A stretch of 48,242 nt of DNA, taken from CAZTQN01 sp964615765 (GTDB lineage: Bacteria > Planctomycetota > Phycisphaerae > Phycisphaerales > UBA1924). The notes beneath the pieces are model-generated. The model saw only the letters and a program-made list of their open reading frames with translations, was not told the DNA's origin and searched no databases. The translations under genes were made by a program, and so were the position numbers. The stretch spans positions 1 to 48,242 of the forward strand of contig CAZTQN010000031.1 in NCBI GenBank assembly GCA_964615765.1, given 5' to 3'. Positions within the stretch are counted from its first letter, which is position 1. Each line of letters begins with the position of its first letter. Positions 1 through 8,061 of this stretch are shown in pieces.

Positions 1-865
1 AGACGAAGGCGGCGGAGAGTTCGCGCGGGCGGTCGCCGCGGTAGTTGTAGAAGATGACGGCGTCGCCGTCGCGGATCGGGGCGTGCTCGCCGACGAGGCG
101 CGGCGTGACGAACTCGTCGCCCTTTTGCGAGTCGGTTGTCGGGCGGTCGTAGTAATCCTGAATGGCGGCGGCGGCGGTGGCGAAGCGCGGGGCGCGGCCG
201 GCGGGGTCGGTGAGCAGGCGATACGCGAGCTCGACGCGTTCCCAGCGGTTGTCGCGGTCCATCGCGTAGTAGCGTCCGCACAGCGAGGCGATGCGCCCGA
301 CGCCGATCGTGGCGAGGTTGGACTCGATGGTGCGGATGAAGTCGATGCCGGTGAAGGGGCCGGTGTCGCGGCCGTCGGTGAAGAGGTGGACGAAGACGCG
401 GGTCTGCCCGAGCATTTTGCAGGTTTTGGCGATGGCGTAGAGGTGATCGAGGAGGCCGTGCACGCCGGCGTCGGACGCGATGCCGAGCAGGTGGACCGCG
501 CCGGAGGACTTGAGCGAGCGCTGCACGGCGGCGGTGATGGCGGCGTTGTCCGACAGGGCCTGCGGGCGGCGGCAGGCCTTGGAGATGGCGACGGACTCCT
601 GGTCAACGATCCGGCCGGCGCCGATGTTCTGGTGCCCGACTTCGCTGTTGCCCATGGTGCCGTCGGGCAGGCCGACGTCCTCGCCGCTGGTCTTGATGAG
701 GGTCTTGGGCCACGTCTGATCGAGCATGTCGGCAACGGGGGTTTTGGCGAGTTTGACGGCGTTGAAGGGGTCGTGCGCGGGGTTGGGATTTTCGCCCCAG
801 CCGTCGCGGATGATGAGGACGAGGGGGGTGTTGTGGAGGGTGGGCGTCGATGAAGAACTGGCCAT
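1..865 (-). CDS. gpmI: 2,3-bisphosphoglycerate-independent phosphoglycerate mutase, 3' part outside window
   Basis: Interconverts 2- and 3-phosphoglycerate in glycolysis/gluconeogenesis in the cytoplasm, using two Mn ions. The 288 visible codons cover the N-terminal half of a protein that normally has about 510-550 residues; the rest runs off the window start. Visible motifs are LIIRDGWG (metal-ligand Asp at residue 21), MGNSEVGHQ with the phosphorylated Ser near residue 74, SDAGVH with a substrate His near 136, and HLFTDGRDT near 160. The ATG at 865 is chosen because the LIIRDGWG strand follows at the usual distance and because TACACT lies 6 nt upstream, which suggests a leaderless transcript. 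It stands alone, divergent from the small gene at 999. Identification is secure. Confidence 0.95.
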   Translation of the reverse strand, partial: MASSSSTPTLHNTPLVLIIRDGWGENPNPAHDPFNAVKLAKTPVADMLDQTWPKTLIKTSGEDVGLPDGTMGNSEVGHQNIGAGRIVDQESVAISKACRRPQALSDNAAITAAVQRSLKSSGAVHLLGIASDAGVHGLLDHLYAIAKTCKMLGQTRVFVHLFTDGRDTGPFTGIDFIRTIESNLATIGVGRIASLCGRYYAMDRDNRWERVELAYRLLTDPAGRAPRFATAAAAIQDYYDRPTTDSQKGDEFVTPRLVGEHAPIRDGDAVIFYNYRGDRPRELSAAFV

Positions 866-871
866 GGGGCG

Positions 872-877
872 AGTGTA
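872..877 (-). promoter_or_regulatory. -10 hexamer of gpmI (leaderless type)
   Basis: TACACT, then a 6-nt spacer CGCCCC, then ATG. No Shine-Dalgarno sequence fits between them. Confidence 0.5.
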
Positions 878-998
878 GAGGGATGGCTACGCTGGGCATT
901 CCCCGCTGGAGGAGCGATCGTGCCGTGGGTTTGCATGCAACACGCGTGGGTAAAGTCGGAGCCGTATTGGCCACCGTTAACGATTCGAGGAGCCCGTT

Positions 999-1289
999 AT
1001 GCGGCTTAAAGCCAAGGGCTGGGCTGTGATCGCCGATGCACACGAAGTGAAGCCGCTCTCCTCACTGCCGCAGTTTGGCCGGTTCGATGTGCAGTTGGTC
1101 GCGGGGCTGCTGCTCAGCCTGCCCCCACACCGGCTGGCGGCACTGTCCCAATGGCTGGCCGAGCACGCGGAGCAGGGGGCGGCGGGCGCGGACACCGGCG
1201 ATGAGGCGCAGGACCTGGCGGACTTGATGTCGCTCCTGAGCGTGCCGCGTCCGGAAGAGACGGCTGCCCCGATCGATGCCGATGATTGA
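999..1289 (+). CDS. small hypothetical protein (96 aa)
   Basis: I do not recognise a family. The ATG has a good Shine-Dalgarno sequence (GAGGAG, about 7 nt upstream), and the frame keeps the high-GC third-position bias of its neighbours. The first half is basic and mixed (RLKAKGWAVIADAHEVKPL). The middle is a leucine-rich amphipathic stretch (VAGLLLSLPPHRLAALSQWL, about 34-53). The tail is acidic and ends in DADD. There is no signal peptide or membrane helix. It lies 36 nt before the thioredoxin-like gene, which appears to have its own -10 box, so the two need not be one operon. It is probably a real cytosolic protein; function unknown. Confidence 0.6.
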   Translation: MRLKAKGWAVIADAHEVKPLSSLPQFGRFDVQLVAGLLLSLPPHRLAALSQWLAEHAEQGAAGADTGDEAQDLADLMSLLSVPRPEETAAPIDADD

Positions 1290-1314
1290 TGCGGCTTGCG
1301 GGCGGCCGGCGCAC

Positions 1315-1320
1315 TAGAAT
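1315..1320 (+). promoter_or_regulatory. -10 hexamer of the TlpA-like gene (leaderless type)
   Basis: TAGAAT, then 5 nt (CCGGG), then the ATG at 1326. No Shine-Dalgarno sequence. Confidence 0.5.
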
Positions 1321-1325
1321 CCGGG

Positions 1326-2462
1326 ATGCTCACACGCTCGCGCTCCGGACGTTCGTTCCACGTGCTGCTCGTCGCCTGCGGTGCCGCGGCATCGCTGTGC
1401 TCGTTGGCTTTGGCGCAGCAGGCGACGACGCCCGGCGCATCGGCCCAGTCAACGGCGGAGTCGGCAGCGCCAAAGCCTCTGAACGTCGGCGACGTGGCCC
1501 CGGCGCTGAAGATCGCGCACTGGGTGAAGGGGTCGCCGGTCAAGGGGTTTGAGAAGGGCAAGGCGTACGTCGTCGAGTTTTGGGCGACGTGGTGCGGGCC
1601 GTGCATCGTGAACATCCCGAAGCTGACGGCTCTGCAAGCCAAGCACAAGGACGGGCTGGTGGTGATCGGCGTGTCGAGCGCCGATCGGCGGGGTGTGGAG
1701 GACGTGCGCCCGTTTGTCGAGAAGCAGGGCGACAAGATGGTGTACACCATCGCCGTCGACGACGGGATGGCGACGGCCAACGCGTACATGCAGGCGACGG
1801 GGCAGGGCGGCATTCCCGTCGCGTACGTGGTGGACAAGGAGGGGAAGCTGGCGTGGTACGGTCACCCCGCGAACGGGATGGAGCAGGTGGTCGAGCAGGT
1901 GCTGGCGGGGACGTTCAACGCGAAGACGTATGTGGACCCGCAGAAGAAGTTCGCCGAGCTGCAGCAGAAGCTGGCGGCCGCCGCGGACGAGAAGAACTGG
2001 GCCCGGGCCGACGAGGTGTTCGCGGAGATGAAGACACTGCGGAGCGACGCGGCCCTGCAGATCGACGCCGCCCGGTTCCAGTTCGCGTTCGGGACGGAGA
2101 AGAACAAGGCCAAGGCGCACGCGATCGCCGAGGAGCTGATGACCGGGTCGGGCAAGGACTCGGTGCAGCTGTTGTCGATGCTGGCGTCGGTGGTGGCGCA
2201 GGAGCAGGCGGCGAGCGTGACGGACATCGGGCTGGCGAAGCGTGCGATGGCGCGGGCTGTGGAACTGACGGAGCGGAAGGACGCGCGGACGCTGTCGATC
2301 CTCGGGGATGTGCTCAAGCGCGAGGGCGACTATGCCAAGGCGCTCGAAGTGACCGAGGAGGCGATGAAGCTGGCGCAGGCGGCCGGGGACCAGGGCATGC
2401 AGAAAGCGCTGGAGTTCAAGATCACGCAGATCAAGGCCGAGCGCGACACGAAGAAGCCGTGA
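1326..2462 (+). CDS. exported TlpA-like thioredoxin-fold protein with C-terminal helical region
   Basis: Predicted periplasmic thiol-disulfide oxidoreductase of the TlpA/ResA/AhpC-TSA group. Residues 1-30 look like a signal peptide: basic start, a hydrophobic run FHVLLVACGAAASL, then LALAQ. A thioredoxin-like domain follows, with VVEFWATWCGPC and the redox pair at C90 and C93. The cis-Pro region reads GGIPVAYVVDKEGK. After about residue 200 there is an alpha-helical, Lys/Ala/Glu-rich region that looks like TPR repeats (EVFAEMKTLRSD, ILGDVLKREGDYAKALEV), well beyond the usual 170-190 residues of TlpA. A TTG in the same frame at 1296 would add 10 residues, but the ATG at 1326 gives the better signal peptide and sits 5 nt after TAGAAT. 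The substrate is unknown. Confidence 0.85.
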   Translation: MLTRSRSGRSFHVLLVACGAAASLCSLALAQQATTPGASAQSTAESAAPKPLNVGDVAPALKIAHWVKGSPVKGFEKGKAYVVEFWATWCGPCIVNIPKLTALQAKHKDGLVVIGVSSADRRGVEDVRPFVEKQGDKMVYTIAVDDGMATANAYMQATGQGGIPVAYVVDKEGKLAWYGHPANGMEQVVEQVLAGTFNAKTYVDPQKKFAELQQKLAAAADEKNWARADEVFAEMKTLRSDAALQIDAARFQFAFGTEKNKAKAHAIAEELMTGSGKDSVQLLSMLASVVAQEQAASVTDIGLAKRAMARAVELTERKDARTLSILGDVLKREGDYAKALEVTEEAMKLAQAAGDQGMQKALEFKITQIKAERDTKKP

Positions 2463-2524
2463 CGGGCCGAAGACCGGGTTGGTGATCGCAGGGCGGCGGG
2501 GCACGATGTCGCGAGGGTGCGCCG

Positions 2525-4183
2525 ATGAGCGTGGCTGAGACGGGACAGGTGATGCACGCGGGCGCGGCGAACGGCGCGCGGGCGGCCGGCGGGGGCAAGC
2601 CGCTGGTGGTCGCGGCGGGCATCAGCAAGCGGTTCGGCATCACGCAGGCGCTGGACAACGTGAGCGTGAGCTTCGACGCGGGCGAGGTGCACGCGCTGAT
2701 GGGCGAGAACGGCGCGGGCAAGAGCACGCTGGGCAAGGTGATCGCGGGCCTGCACAAGCAGGACACGGGGACGGTGACGATCGATGTCGCCGGAGCCGGC
2801 CCGCGGACGCTGCGTCCGGGGTCGATCGAGGACGCGCACGCCGCGGGCGTGCGGCTGATTCACCAAGAACTGGCCCAGTGCCCGAACCTGACGGTGGCGG
2901 AGAATCTGTGCCTGAGCGCGATCCCGTGTGCGGCATGGTGGCGCGGCGGGATGGTGAACTTCCGCGCCATGGAAGAGCGGGCCGAGCGCCTGCTCTCGGG
3001 GCTGGAGCCGAGCATCGACGTGCGGGCGCCCCTCGGGCGGTTGTCGCCGGGGCACCGGCAGATCGTGCAGATCGCCTCGGCGATGGACGCGGGCGGGGAC
3101 GAGGACGGCGCGGGCGCGTGCCAGCCGCGGGTGATCGTGTTCGATGAGCCGACGAGTTCGCTCTCGATCGCGGAGGTGGAGCGGCTGCTGCAGATCGTGC
3201 GGCAACTGGCGACGTCGGGGATCACGTGCATCTACGTGAGCCACCGGATGAGCGAGATTTTCGCGGTGTGCGACCGGGTGTCGGTGCTGCGCGACGGGAA
3301 ATATGTCGCGACCAGCCGCGTGAAGGACATCGACGAGGCGGGGCTGGTGGAGCAGATGATCGGGCGGAAGATCCCGCCGGCGGAGCGACGGGCCCGGCCC
3401 GCGACGGCGAAGGCGACGGCGCTGGAGGTGCGCGACCTGTCCTCGCCCGGGAGCGCGGAGCGGCGCGGGGCCACGCCGATCTCGGGCGTGAGCGTGAGCG
3501 TGGCGCCGGGCGAGATCGTCGGGCTGGGCGGGCTGGTCGGCGCGGGGCGGAGCGAGGTGCTGGACGCGATCTTCGGGCTCGACCCGGGCGCGACGGGGAC
3601 GGTGACGTGCGCCGGCGTGCCGCTGCTGGGCGGGGCGGCCGGGCCGCGGCACAAGGGGCCGCGGGCGGCGATCAGCGCCGGGCTCGGCTATGTGCCGGAA
3701 GATCGCAAGATCCAGGGCCTGTTCTTCCAGATGGGCGTGGGCGAGAACATCGTGATGCCGGTGATGCCGCTGCTGGCGCGCCTGGGCGTGCGGAAGGTTG
3801 GTGCGGAGAACGGGTACATCGCCGAGCGGCTGGGGTCGTTCCGCGTGAAGACGGCGGGGGCCGACGCGGTGCCGGGCTCGCTCTCGGGCGGGAACCAGCA
3901 GAAGCTGCTGATCGCGCGGTGGATGGGGCAGGGGACGAAGGTGCTGCTGCTGGATGAGCCGACGCGCGGGATCGATGTCGGCACCAAGGCGGAGATCTAT
4001 CGCCTGGTGCGGGAAGCCGCGGAGCGCGGGCTGGCGGTGCTGCTGGTCTCGAGCGAGATGCCCGAACTGCTGGCGCTGAGCGACCGCATCGTGGTGCTCT
4101 CCGACGGCCGAGTCACGGGCGAACTCAGCGGGGACGAGATGACGCAGGCGAACATTTTGAAGCTGGCGACGAAGGGGCATTGA
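2525..4183 (+). CDS. sugar-type ABC transporter double ATP-binding protein (RbsA/MglA-like)
   Basis: A single 552-residue chain with two ABC ATPase domains, the layout of RbsA, MglA and XylG that energises simple-sugar or nucleoside uptake. Domain 1 has Walker A GENGAGKST at 60-68, a degenerate signature LSPGHRQ, and Walker B VIVFDEPTSSLS. Domain 2 has the family's typical altered P-loop GLVGAGRSEVL, signature LSGGNQQK, and Walker B LLLDEPTRGID. A Gly/Asp-rich insertion (DAGGDEDGAGA) precedes the first Walker B. The ATG follows GAGGGTG by about 7 nt. No permease or binding-protein gene adjoins it, which is unusual for this family, so the partner membrane proteins must be elsewhere. The substrate cannot be assigned. 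Confidence 0.88.
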   Translation: MSVAETGQVMHAGAANGARAAGGGKPLVVAAGISKRFGITQALDNVSVSFDAGEVHALMGENGAGKSTLGKVIAGLHKQDTGTVTIDVAGAGPRTLRPGSIEDAHAAGVRLIHQELAQCPNLTVAENLCLSAIPCAAWWRGGMVNFRAMEERAERLLSGLEPSIDVRAPLGRLSPGHRQIVQIASAMDAGGDEDGAGACQPRVIVFDEPTSSLSIAEVERLLQIVRQLATSGITCIYVSHRMSEIFAVCDRVSVLRDGKYVATSRVKDIDEAGLVEQMIGRKIPPAERRARPATAKATALEVRDLSSPGSAERRGATPISGVSVSVAPGEIVGLGGLVGAGRSEVLDAIFGLDPGATGTVTCAGVPLLGGAAGPRHKGPRAAISAGLGYVPEDRKIQGLFFQMGVGENIVMPVMPLLARLGVRKVGAENGYIAERLGSFRVKTAGADAVPGSLSGGNQQKLLIARWMGQGTKVLLLDEPTRGIDVGTKAEIYRLVREAAERGLAVLLVSSEMPELLALSDRIVVLSDGRVTGELSGDEMTQANILKLATKGH

Positions 4184-4191
4184 GGGGGAGA

Positions 4192-4564
4192 TTGAACGCG
4201 AAGGCGCGAAGGGCGCGAAGAGGGTCGGGAAGCGGGAGGCGGGAAACGGGAAGCGGCGGGAGACGGGAACCGGGATTCGGGATTCGGGAAGGGATTGAAC
4301 GCGAAGGCGCGAAGGGCTCGAAGAGGGAGGGGGGAGGCGGGGAGCGCGGGGGAGTTCGGGCGAGTTGGGACGGCTGGGGACGGTTGGGTGTGGTTGGTGG
4401 TCGTGGGAACTGACGGCTCTGTCGGCCGCTGCGATGCGGGTGCCATCGACACCAGATTCTGTTTCCGGATCCCGAATCCCGCTTCCCGTTTCCCGCTTCC
4501 CGTCTCCCGCTTCCCGTCTCCCAAATTCCGCCCCACTTCGCGCCCTTCGAGCCTTCGCGTTCAA
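4192..4564. repeat. composite inverted-repeat element, copy A
   Basis: This fills the 434-nt gap before mutS. Its left edge (4192-4220) is a 29-nt module starting TTGAACGCGAAGGCGCGAAG. A run of GGGANNC heptamers follows (about 4228-4288), then a second module at 4295-4323. The right edge (4536-4564) is the reverse complement of the module, ending CCTTCGCGTTCAA, preceded by the reverse-complement heptamers (about 4463-4525). The two arms could pair over roughly 90-100 nt. The centre is G-rich with no ORF of its own. Confidence 0.85.
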
Positions 4565-4603
4565 TCCCATCCGCCCCCCCGCCCCCCCACCACCGACCGC
4601 CCC

Positions 4604-4609
4604 TACCCT
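4604..4609 (+). promoter_or_regulatory. -10 hexamer of mutS (leaderless type)
   Basis: TACCCT, an 8-nt spacer without a Shine-Dalgarno sequence, then the ATG at 4618. Confidence 0.5.
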
Positions 4610-4617
4610 CCGCGCCG

Positions 4618-7497
4618 ATGCCCGATCCGCGTGACACGCCGGCGATGCGTCAGTATTACCGCTTCAAGCGGCAGCATCCTGATTGCCTGTTGCTGTTCCG
4701 GATCGGGGATTTTTACGAGATGTTCGACGACGACGCCGTGCGGGCGTCGAAGCTGCTCGGGCTGACGCTGACGCAGCGGACCGAGGGCGTGCCGATGGCG
4801 GGCATGCCGTTTCACCAGGTGGAGACGTACATCCGGCGCGCGGTGGAGCAGGGCGTGCGCGTGGCGGTGTGCGACCAGGTGCAGGACGCGTCGGAGGTGA
4901 AGGGGACGGCGATCATCGAGCGGGCCGTGACGCGCGTGCTCACGCCCGGCACGCTCGTCGATGAAACCCTGCTCGACGCCGGGCAGCCCAGGCAACTCGG
5001 CGCGGTCTGCTTCACGGAGAGCGGCGACGACTCGGGTGCGGCGTGCGCCGTGCTCGACGTATCGACCGGCGCGTTCGAGGTCTTCGAAGCCGCGGCGATG
5101 AGCCTCATCGACGAACTGGCGCGGCGGAACGTGAGCGAGCTGCTGTACCCGCAGACGGCCGACGATCGCCCGCCGACGCGGGTGGCGCAGGTGCTGTCGG
5201 CGCTGAACCTCTCCGGCACGCCGCAGCCCGCGTGGCATTTCCGGCTGGACGAAGCCCGCGAGGCGCTGGTGAAGCTGTACGGCGTGTCGACGCTGGCGGG
5301 CTTCGGGCTGGCGGATGATGAGCCGGTGGTCCGAGCCGCGGGCGCGGTGGTGCGCTATTTGCAGATGACGCAGCTCGCGGCGGAGGACGGGGCGGCGGGC
5401 ACGAGCGGCGGGCGGCGCGTGCGATCACTCGCGCACCTGCGCCCGCCGACGCGGGAAGCGATGGGCGGCGCGTGCGTGCTCGACGCGACCACGCTGCGCT
5501 CGCTGGAAGTGGTCTCGACGATCCGCGAGCGGCGTGCGGCCGCGGGCGGGGTGTCGGGTGAGCCGGACGGGTCGCTGCTCGGGCTGTTCGCGCCCAGCCG
5601 CACGTTCGCGGGGTGTCGGACGGCGATGGGGCGACGGCTTCTGCGGGATTGGCTATGCCGCCCGCTGGGGGACGGGGCGAAGATCCGGGCCCGGCAGGGC
5701 GCGGTGGCGACGCTGCTGGAGGATCGTCGCACGGCGGAGGCGCTGGCGAAGGCGCTCGAGGGCGTACAGGACCTGCCGCGGATCGGGGCGCGGCTGGCGC
5801 TGGCGCGGGCCACGCCGCGGGATCTGGTCGCCCTCGGAACATCGCTGTCGCGCACGGGCGCGATCATCGCGGCGCTGGAGAACGCGCCGGCGCTGGCGGG
5901 GCTGCGCGGGCGCGTGCAGGACTTGGCGGGGGCGGCGGGGCCGCTGGCGGAACGGATCGCGCGCTCGTGCGTCGACGCGCCGCCGGCGCACTTGCGCGAG
6001 GGCGGACTGATCCGCGCCGGCGTCGACGCGGAGCTGGACGAAGCGCGTCTGCTGCAGAGCGACGCGGCGTCGTGGATGGCGGAGTATCAGAAGCGCCTGA
6101 TCGACGAGCACCAGTTGCCGTCGCTGAAAGTCGGGTACAACAAGATTTTCGGGTATTACATCGAACTGCCGGCGGGGCAGGCGCGGCGGGCGCCGGACGC
6201 GTTCAGCCGCAAGCAGACGCTCAAGAACGCCGAGCGGTACATCACGCCGGAACTGAAAGAGTTCGAGATCAAGGTTTCGAGCGCCGAGAGCCGGGCGCTG
6301 GCGCGGGAGCAGGCGCTGTTCGACGAGTTGTGCGCCGCGGCGGGGGCGCTGCTGGCGCCGATCAATGCGCTCGCCGACGCGTGCGCGGAGCTGGACGTTC
6401 TGCTGTGCCTGGCGGACAAAGCCGCGGCCCGCGGGTGGATCCGCCCGGAGATCGTCGACGAGCCGGTGCTGATCGCGCACCAGGCGCGGCACCCAGTGCT
6501 GGACGAACTGCTGGGCTCGGGCTTTGTGCCCAACGACATCGAGCTCGGGGGCGCGGGCGAGCCGAAATCGGGCGAGCCGGGCGTGGGGGCTTCGCTCGCG
6601 CTGATCACCGGGCCCAACATGGCGGGTAAGTCGACGTACATTCGCACGGCGGCGCTGGTGACGCTGCTCGCGCACACGGGAAGTTTCGTGCCGGCCGACC
6701 GGGCCACCGTCGGGCTGACGGACCGGATCTTCACGCGGATCGGGGCCGACGACGCGCTGCACGCGGGGCAGTCGACGTTCATGGTGGAGATGACGGAGAC
6801 GGCGCGGATCCTGAACCACGCGACGGGGCGGTCGCTGATCGTGCTCGACGAGATCGGTCGGGGGACGAGCACGCTGGACGGGCTGAGTTTGGCGTGGGCG
6901 ATCGTGGAGACGCTGGCGGGCGAGGGGCGGGAGGCGGCGGGTGCGGCGGGTGCGCGGTCGCCGCACGAGGGCCCGCCGCGAACGCTGTTCGCGACGCACT
7001 ATCACGAACTGACGGACCTGGAAGAGCGGCTGCCGGGGCGAGTGAAGAACCTGCACGTGAGCGTGCGGGAATGGGGCGAGGAGATCGTGTTTTTGCACCG
7101 GATTCTGCCGGGGCGGACGGACCGGTCGTACGGGATTCACGTCGCGAAACTGGCGGGCATGCCGCCGGGGACGATCGCGCGGGCGAAGGACGTGCTGGAA
7201 TCGCTGGCGGTGCATCACCACGGGCCGGCGGCGAACGCGGGCGCGGCGCCGAAGGCGGACGCGAACGGCGTGAAGAACGGCAGCGCGGCGGCGGCGGGGC
7301 GGCGCGGGGCCGCGGCGCGGGTTGCACCGCGGGATGGGCAGCTGTCGCTGTTCACCGAGTATGTGCAGCACCCGGCGGTGGATCGCCTGCGCGGGATCGC
7401 GATCGACACGATGTCGCCCATGCAGGCGTTCGACACGCTGCGCGAGCTCAAGGCACTGATCCAGCCGTCGCAGGCCGCGGCGGGCCAGCGTGCGTGA
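4618..7497 (+). CDS. mutS: DNA mismatch repair protein MutS
   Basis: Recognises mismatches and small loops and, with MutL, starts mismatch repair. The length, 959 residues, is somewhat above the usual 850-880 because of Ala/Gly-rich insertions. The mismatch-contact motif is IGDFYEMF (Phe32-Tyr33-Glu34). The lever/clamp region carries GYNKIFGYYIEL. The ATPase has Walker A GPNMAGKST at about 665-673, Walker B SLIVLDEIGRGTS and FATHYHEL. The C-terminus carries DRLRGIAIDTMSPMQAFDTL. An Ala-rich linker (about 860-905) separates the ATPase from that tail. It is preceded by the repeat element at 4192-4564 and a TACCCT box. mutL is also in this window, about 32 kb away on the other strand. The last 50 nt overlap the convergent gene at 7448-8014. 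Confidence 0.97.
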   Translation: MPDPRDTPAMRQYYRFKRQHPDCLLLFRIGDFYEMFDDDAVRASKLLGLTLTQRTEGVPMAGMPFHQVETYIRRAVEQGVRVAVCDQVQDASEVKGTAIIERAVTRVLTPGTLVDETLLDAGQPRQLGAVCFTESGDDSGAACAVLDVSTGAFEVFEAAAMSLIDELARRNVSELLYPQTADDRPPTRVAQVLSALNLSGTPQPAWHFRLDEAREALVKLYGVSTLAGFGLADDEPVVRAAGAVVRYLQMTQLAAEDGAAGTSGGRRVRSLAHLRPPTREAMGGACVLDATTLRSLEVVSTIRERRAAAGGVSGEPDGSLLGLFAPSRTFAGCRTAMGRRLLRDWLCRPLGDGAKIRARQGAVATLLEDRRTAEALAKALEGVQDLPRIGARLALARATPRDLVALGTSLSRTGAIIAALENAPALAGLRGRVQDLAGAAGPLAERIARSCVDAPPAHLREGGLIRAGVDAELDEARLLQSDAASWMAEYQKRLIDEHQLPSLKVGYNKIFGYYIELPAGQARRAPDAFSRKQTLKNAERYITPELKEFEIKVSSAESRALAREQALFDELCAAAGALLAPINALADACAELDVLLCLADKAAARGWIRPEIVDEPVLIAHQARHPVLDELLGSGFVPNDIELGGAGEPKSGEPGVGASLALITGPNMAGKSTYIRTAALVTLLAHTGSFVPADRATVGLTDRIFTRIGADDALHAGQSTFMVEMTETARILNHATGRSLIVLDEIGRGTSTLDGLSLAWAIVETLAGEGREAAGAAGARSPHEGPPRTLFATHYHELTDLEERLPGRVKNLHVSVREWGEEIVFLHRILPGRTDRSYGIHVAKLAGMPPGTIARAKDVLESLAVHHHGPAANAGAAPKADANGVKNGSAAAAGRRGAAARVAPRDGQLSLFTEYVQHPAVDRLRGIAIDTMSPMQAFDTLRELKALIQPSQAAAGQRA

Positions 7498-8014
7498 GCC
7501 GCCACGCGGCCCCGCACTCGCTGCACACGGTGCACCCGTCGGGCTCGGGCTCGGTGTCGAGGCGGTAGGCGCAGCTCGGGCAGCGCCGGTGTTCCAGCAT
7601 CGCGTCGCGGACGCGCACCGCCGGGCTGGGCGGGAGCATCCGCGGCAAGGCCAGCGCGATCGCCAGCCAGAAGGCCAGGAGGCCGACCTTCCAGATCAGG
7701 CGGTCGAGCGTCCACGGTCCGGTCGTGAGCGTGAGCCCGATGAGGCCCGCCGACACGACGACCATGACCCATGGCCAGAACAGGCGATGGCGCTCGGCGC
7801 CCAGGCGGCGGGAGAGCCCGCGGACGTCATCATGGCTGAGCCCGGCGGGGTCCGGGTGCAGAAGGTGGGCCCAGCGCGGGTACGGGCGGGCGGGGCGGCC
7901 GCGGGCGTCGGTGAGCATCGTCGGCGTGCGGCCTTCGATGAAGAACCAGACGGCGCGGTCCCACAGCGTCAGGCGGTGCGGCGCGGGTGGATCGGGGACG
8001 CCGTGCGGGGGCAT
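7448..8014 (-). CDS. membrane protein with C-terminal zinc ribbon (hypothetical, 188 aa)
   Basis: No named family recognised. Two hydrophobic segments are visible: WPWVMVVVSAGLIGLTLTTG (about 80-99) and LIWKVGLLAFWLAIALAL (about 105-122). A treble-clef or zinc-ribbon-like knuckle follows in the C-terminal third: CPSC...16 residues...CSEC. The N-terminus is Pro/His-rich with DRAVWFFIEGRTP. A four-Cys ribbon after two helices suggests a small inner-membrane protein with a cytosolic metal site. The start at 8014 lacks a clear Shine-Dalgarno sequence and could be further in. The 3' end overlaps the mutS 3' end by 50 nt in antiparallel orientation. Coding status is supported by the paired cysteines and helices; function unknown. 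Confidence 0.65.
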   Translation of the reverse strand: MPPHGVPDPPAPHRLTLWDRAVWFFIEGRTPTMLTDARGRPARPYPRWAHLLHPDPAGLSHDDVRGLSRRLGAERHRLFWPWVMVVVSAGLIGLTLTTGPWTLDRLIWKVGLLAFWLAIALALPRMLPPSPAVRVRDAMLEHRRCPSCAYRLDTEPEPDGCTVCSECGAAWRLTHAGPPRPATAGSVP

Positions 8015-8050
8015 GGCTGCAAGGACGCGGGAGTCGCCCGCGTCCGTCCC

Positions 8051-8056
8051 TACCCT
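8051..8056 (+). promoter_or_regulatory. -10 hexamer of the aldo/keto reductase gene (leaderless type)
   Basis: TACCCT, 5 nt (GCACC), then the ATG at 8062. Confidence 0.5.
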
Positions 8057-8061
8057 GCACC

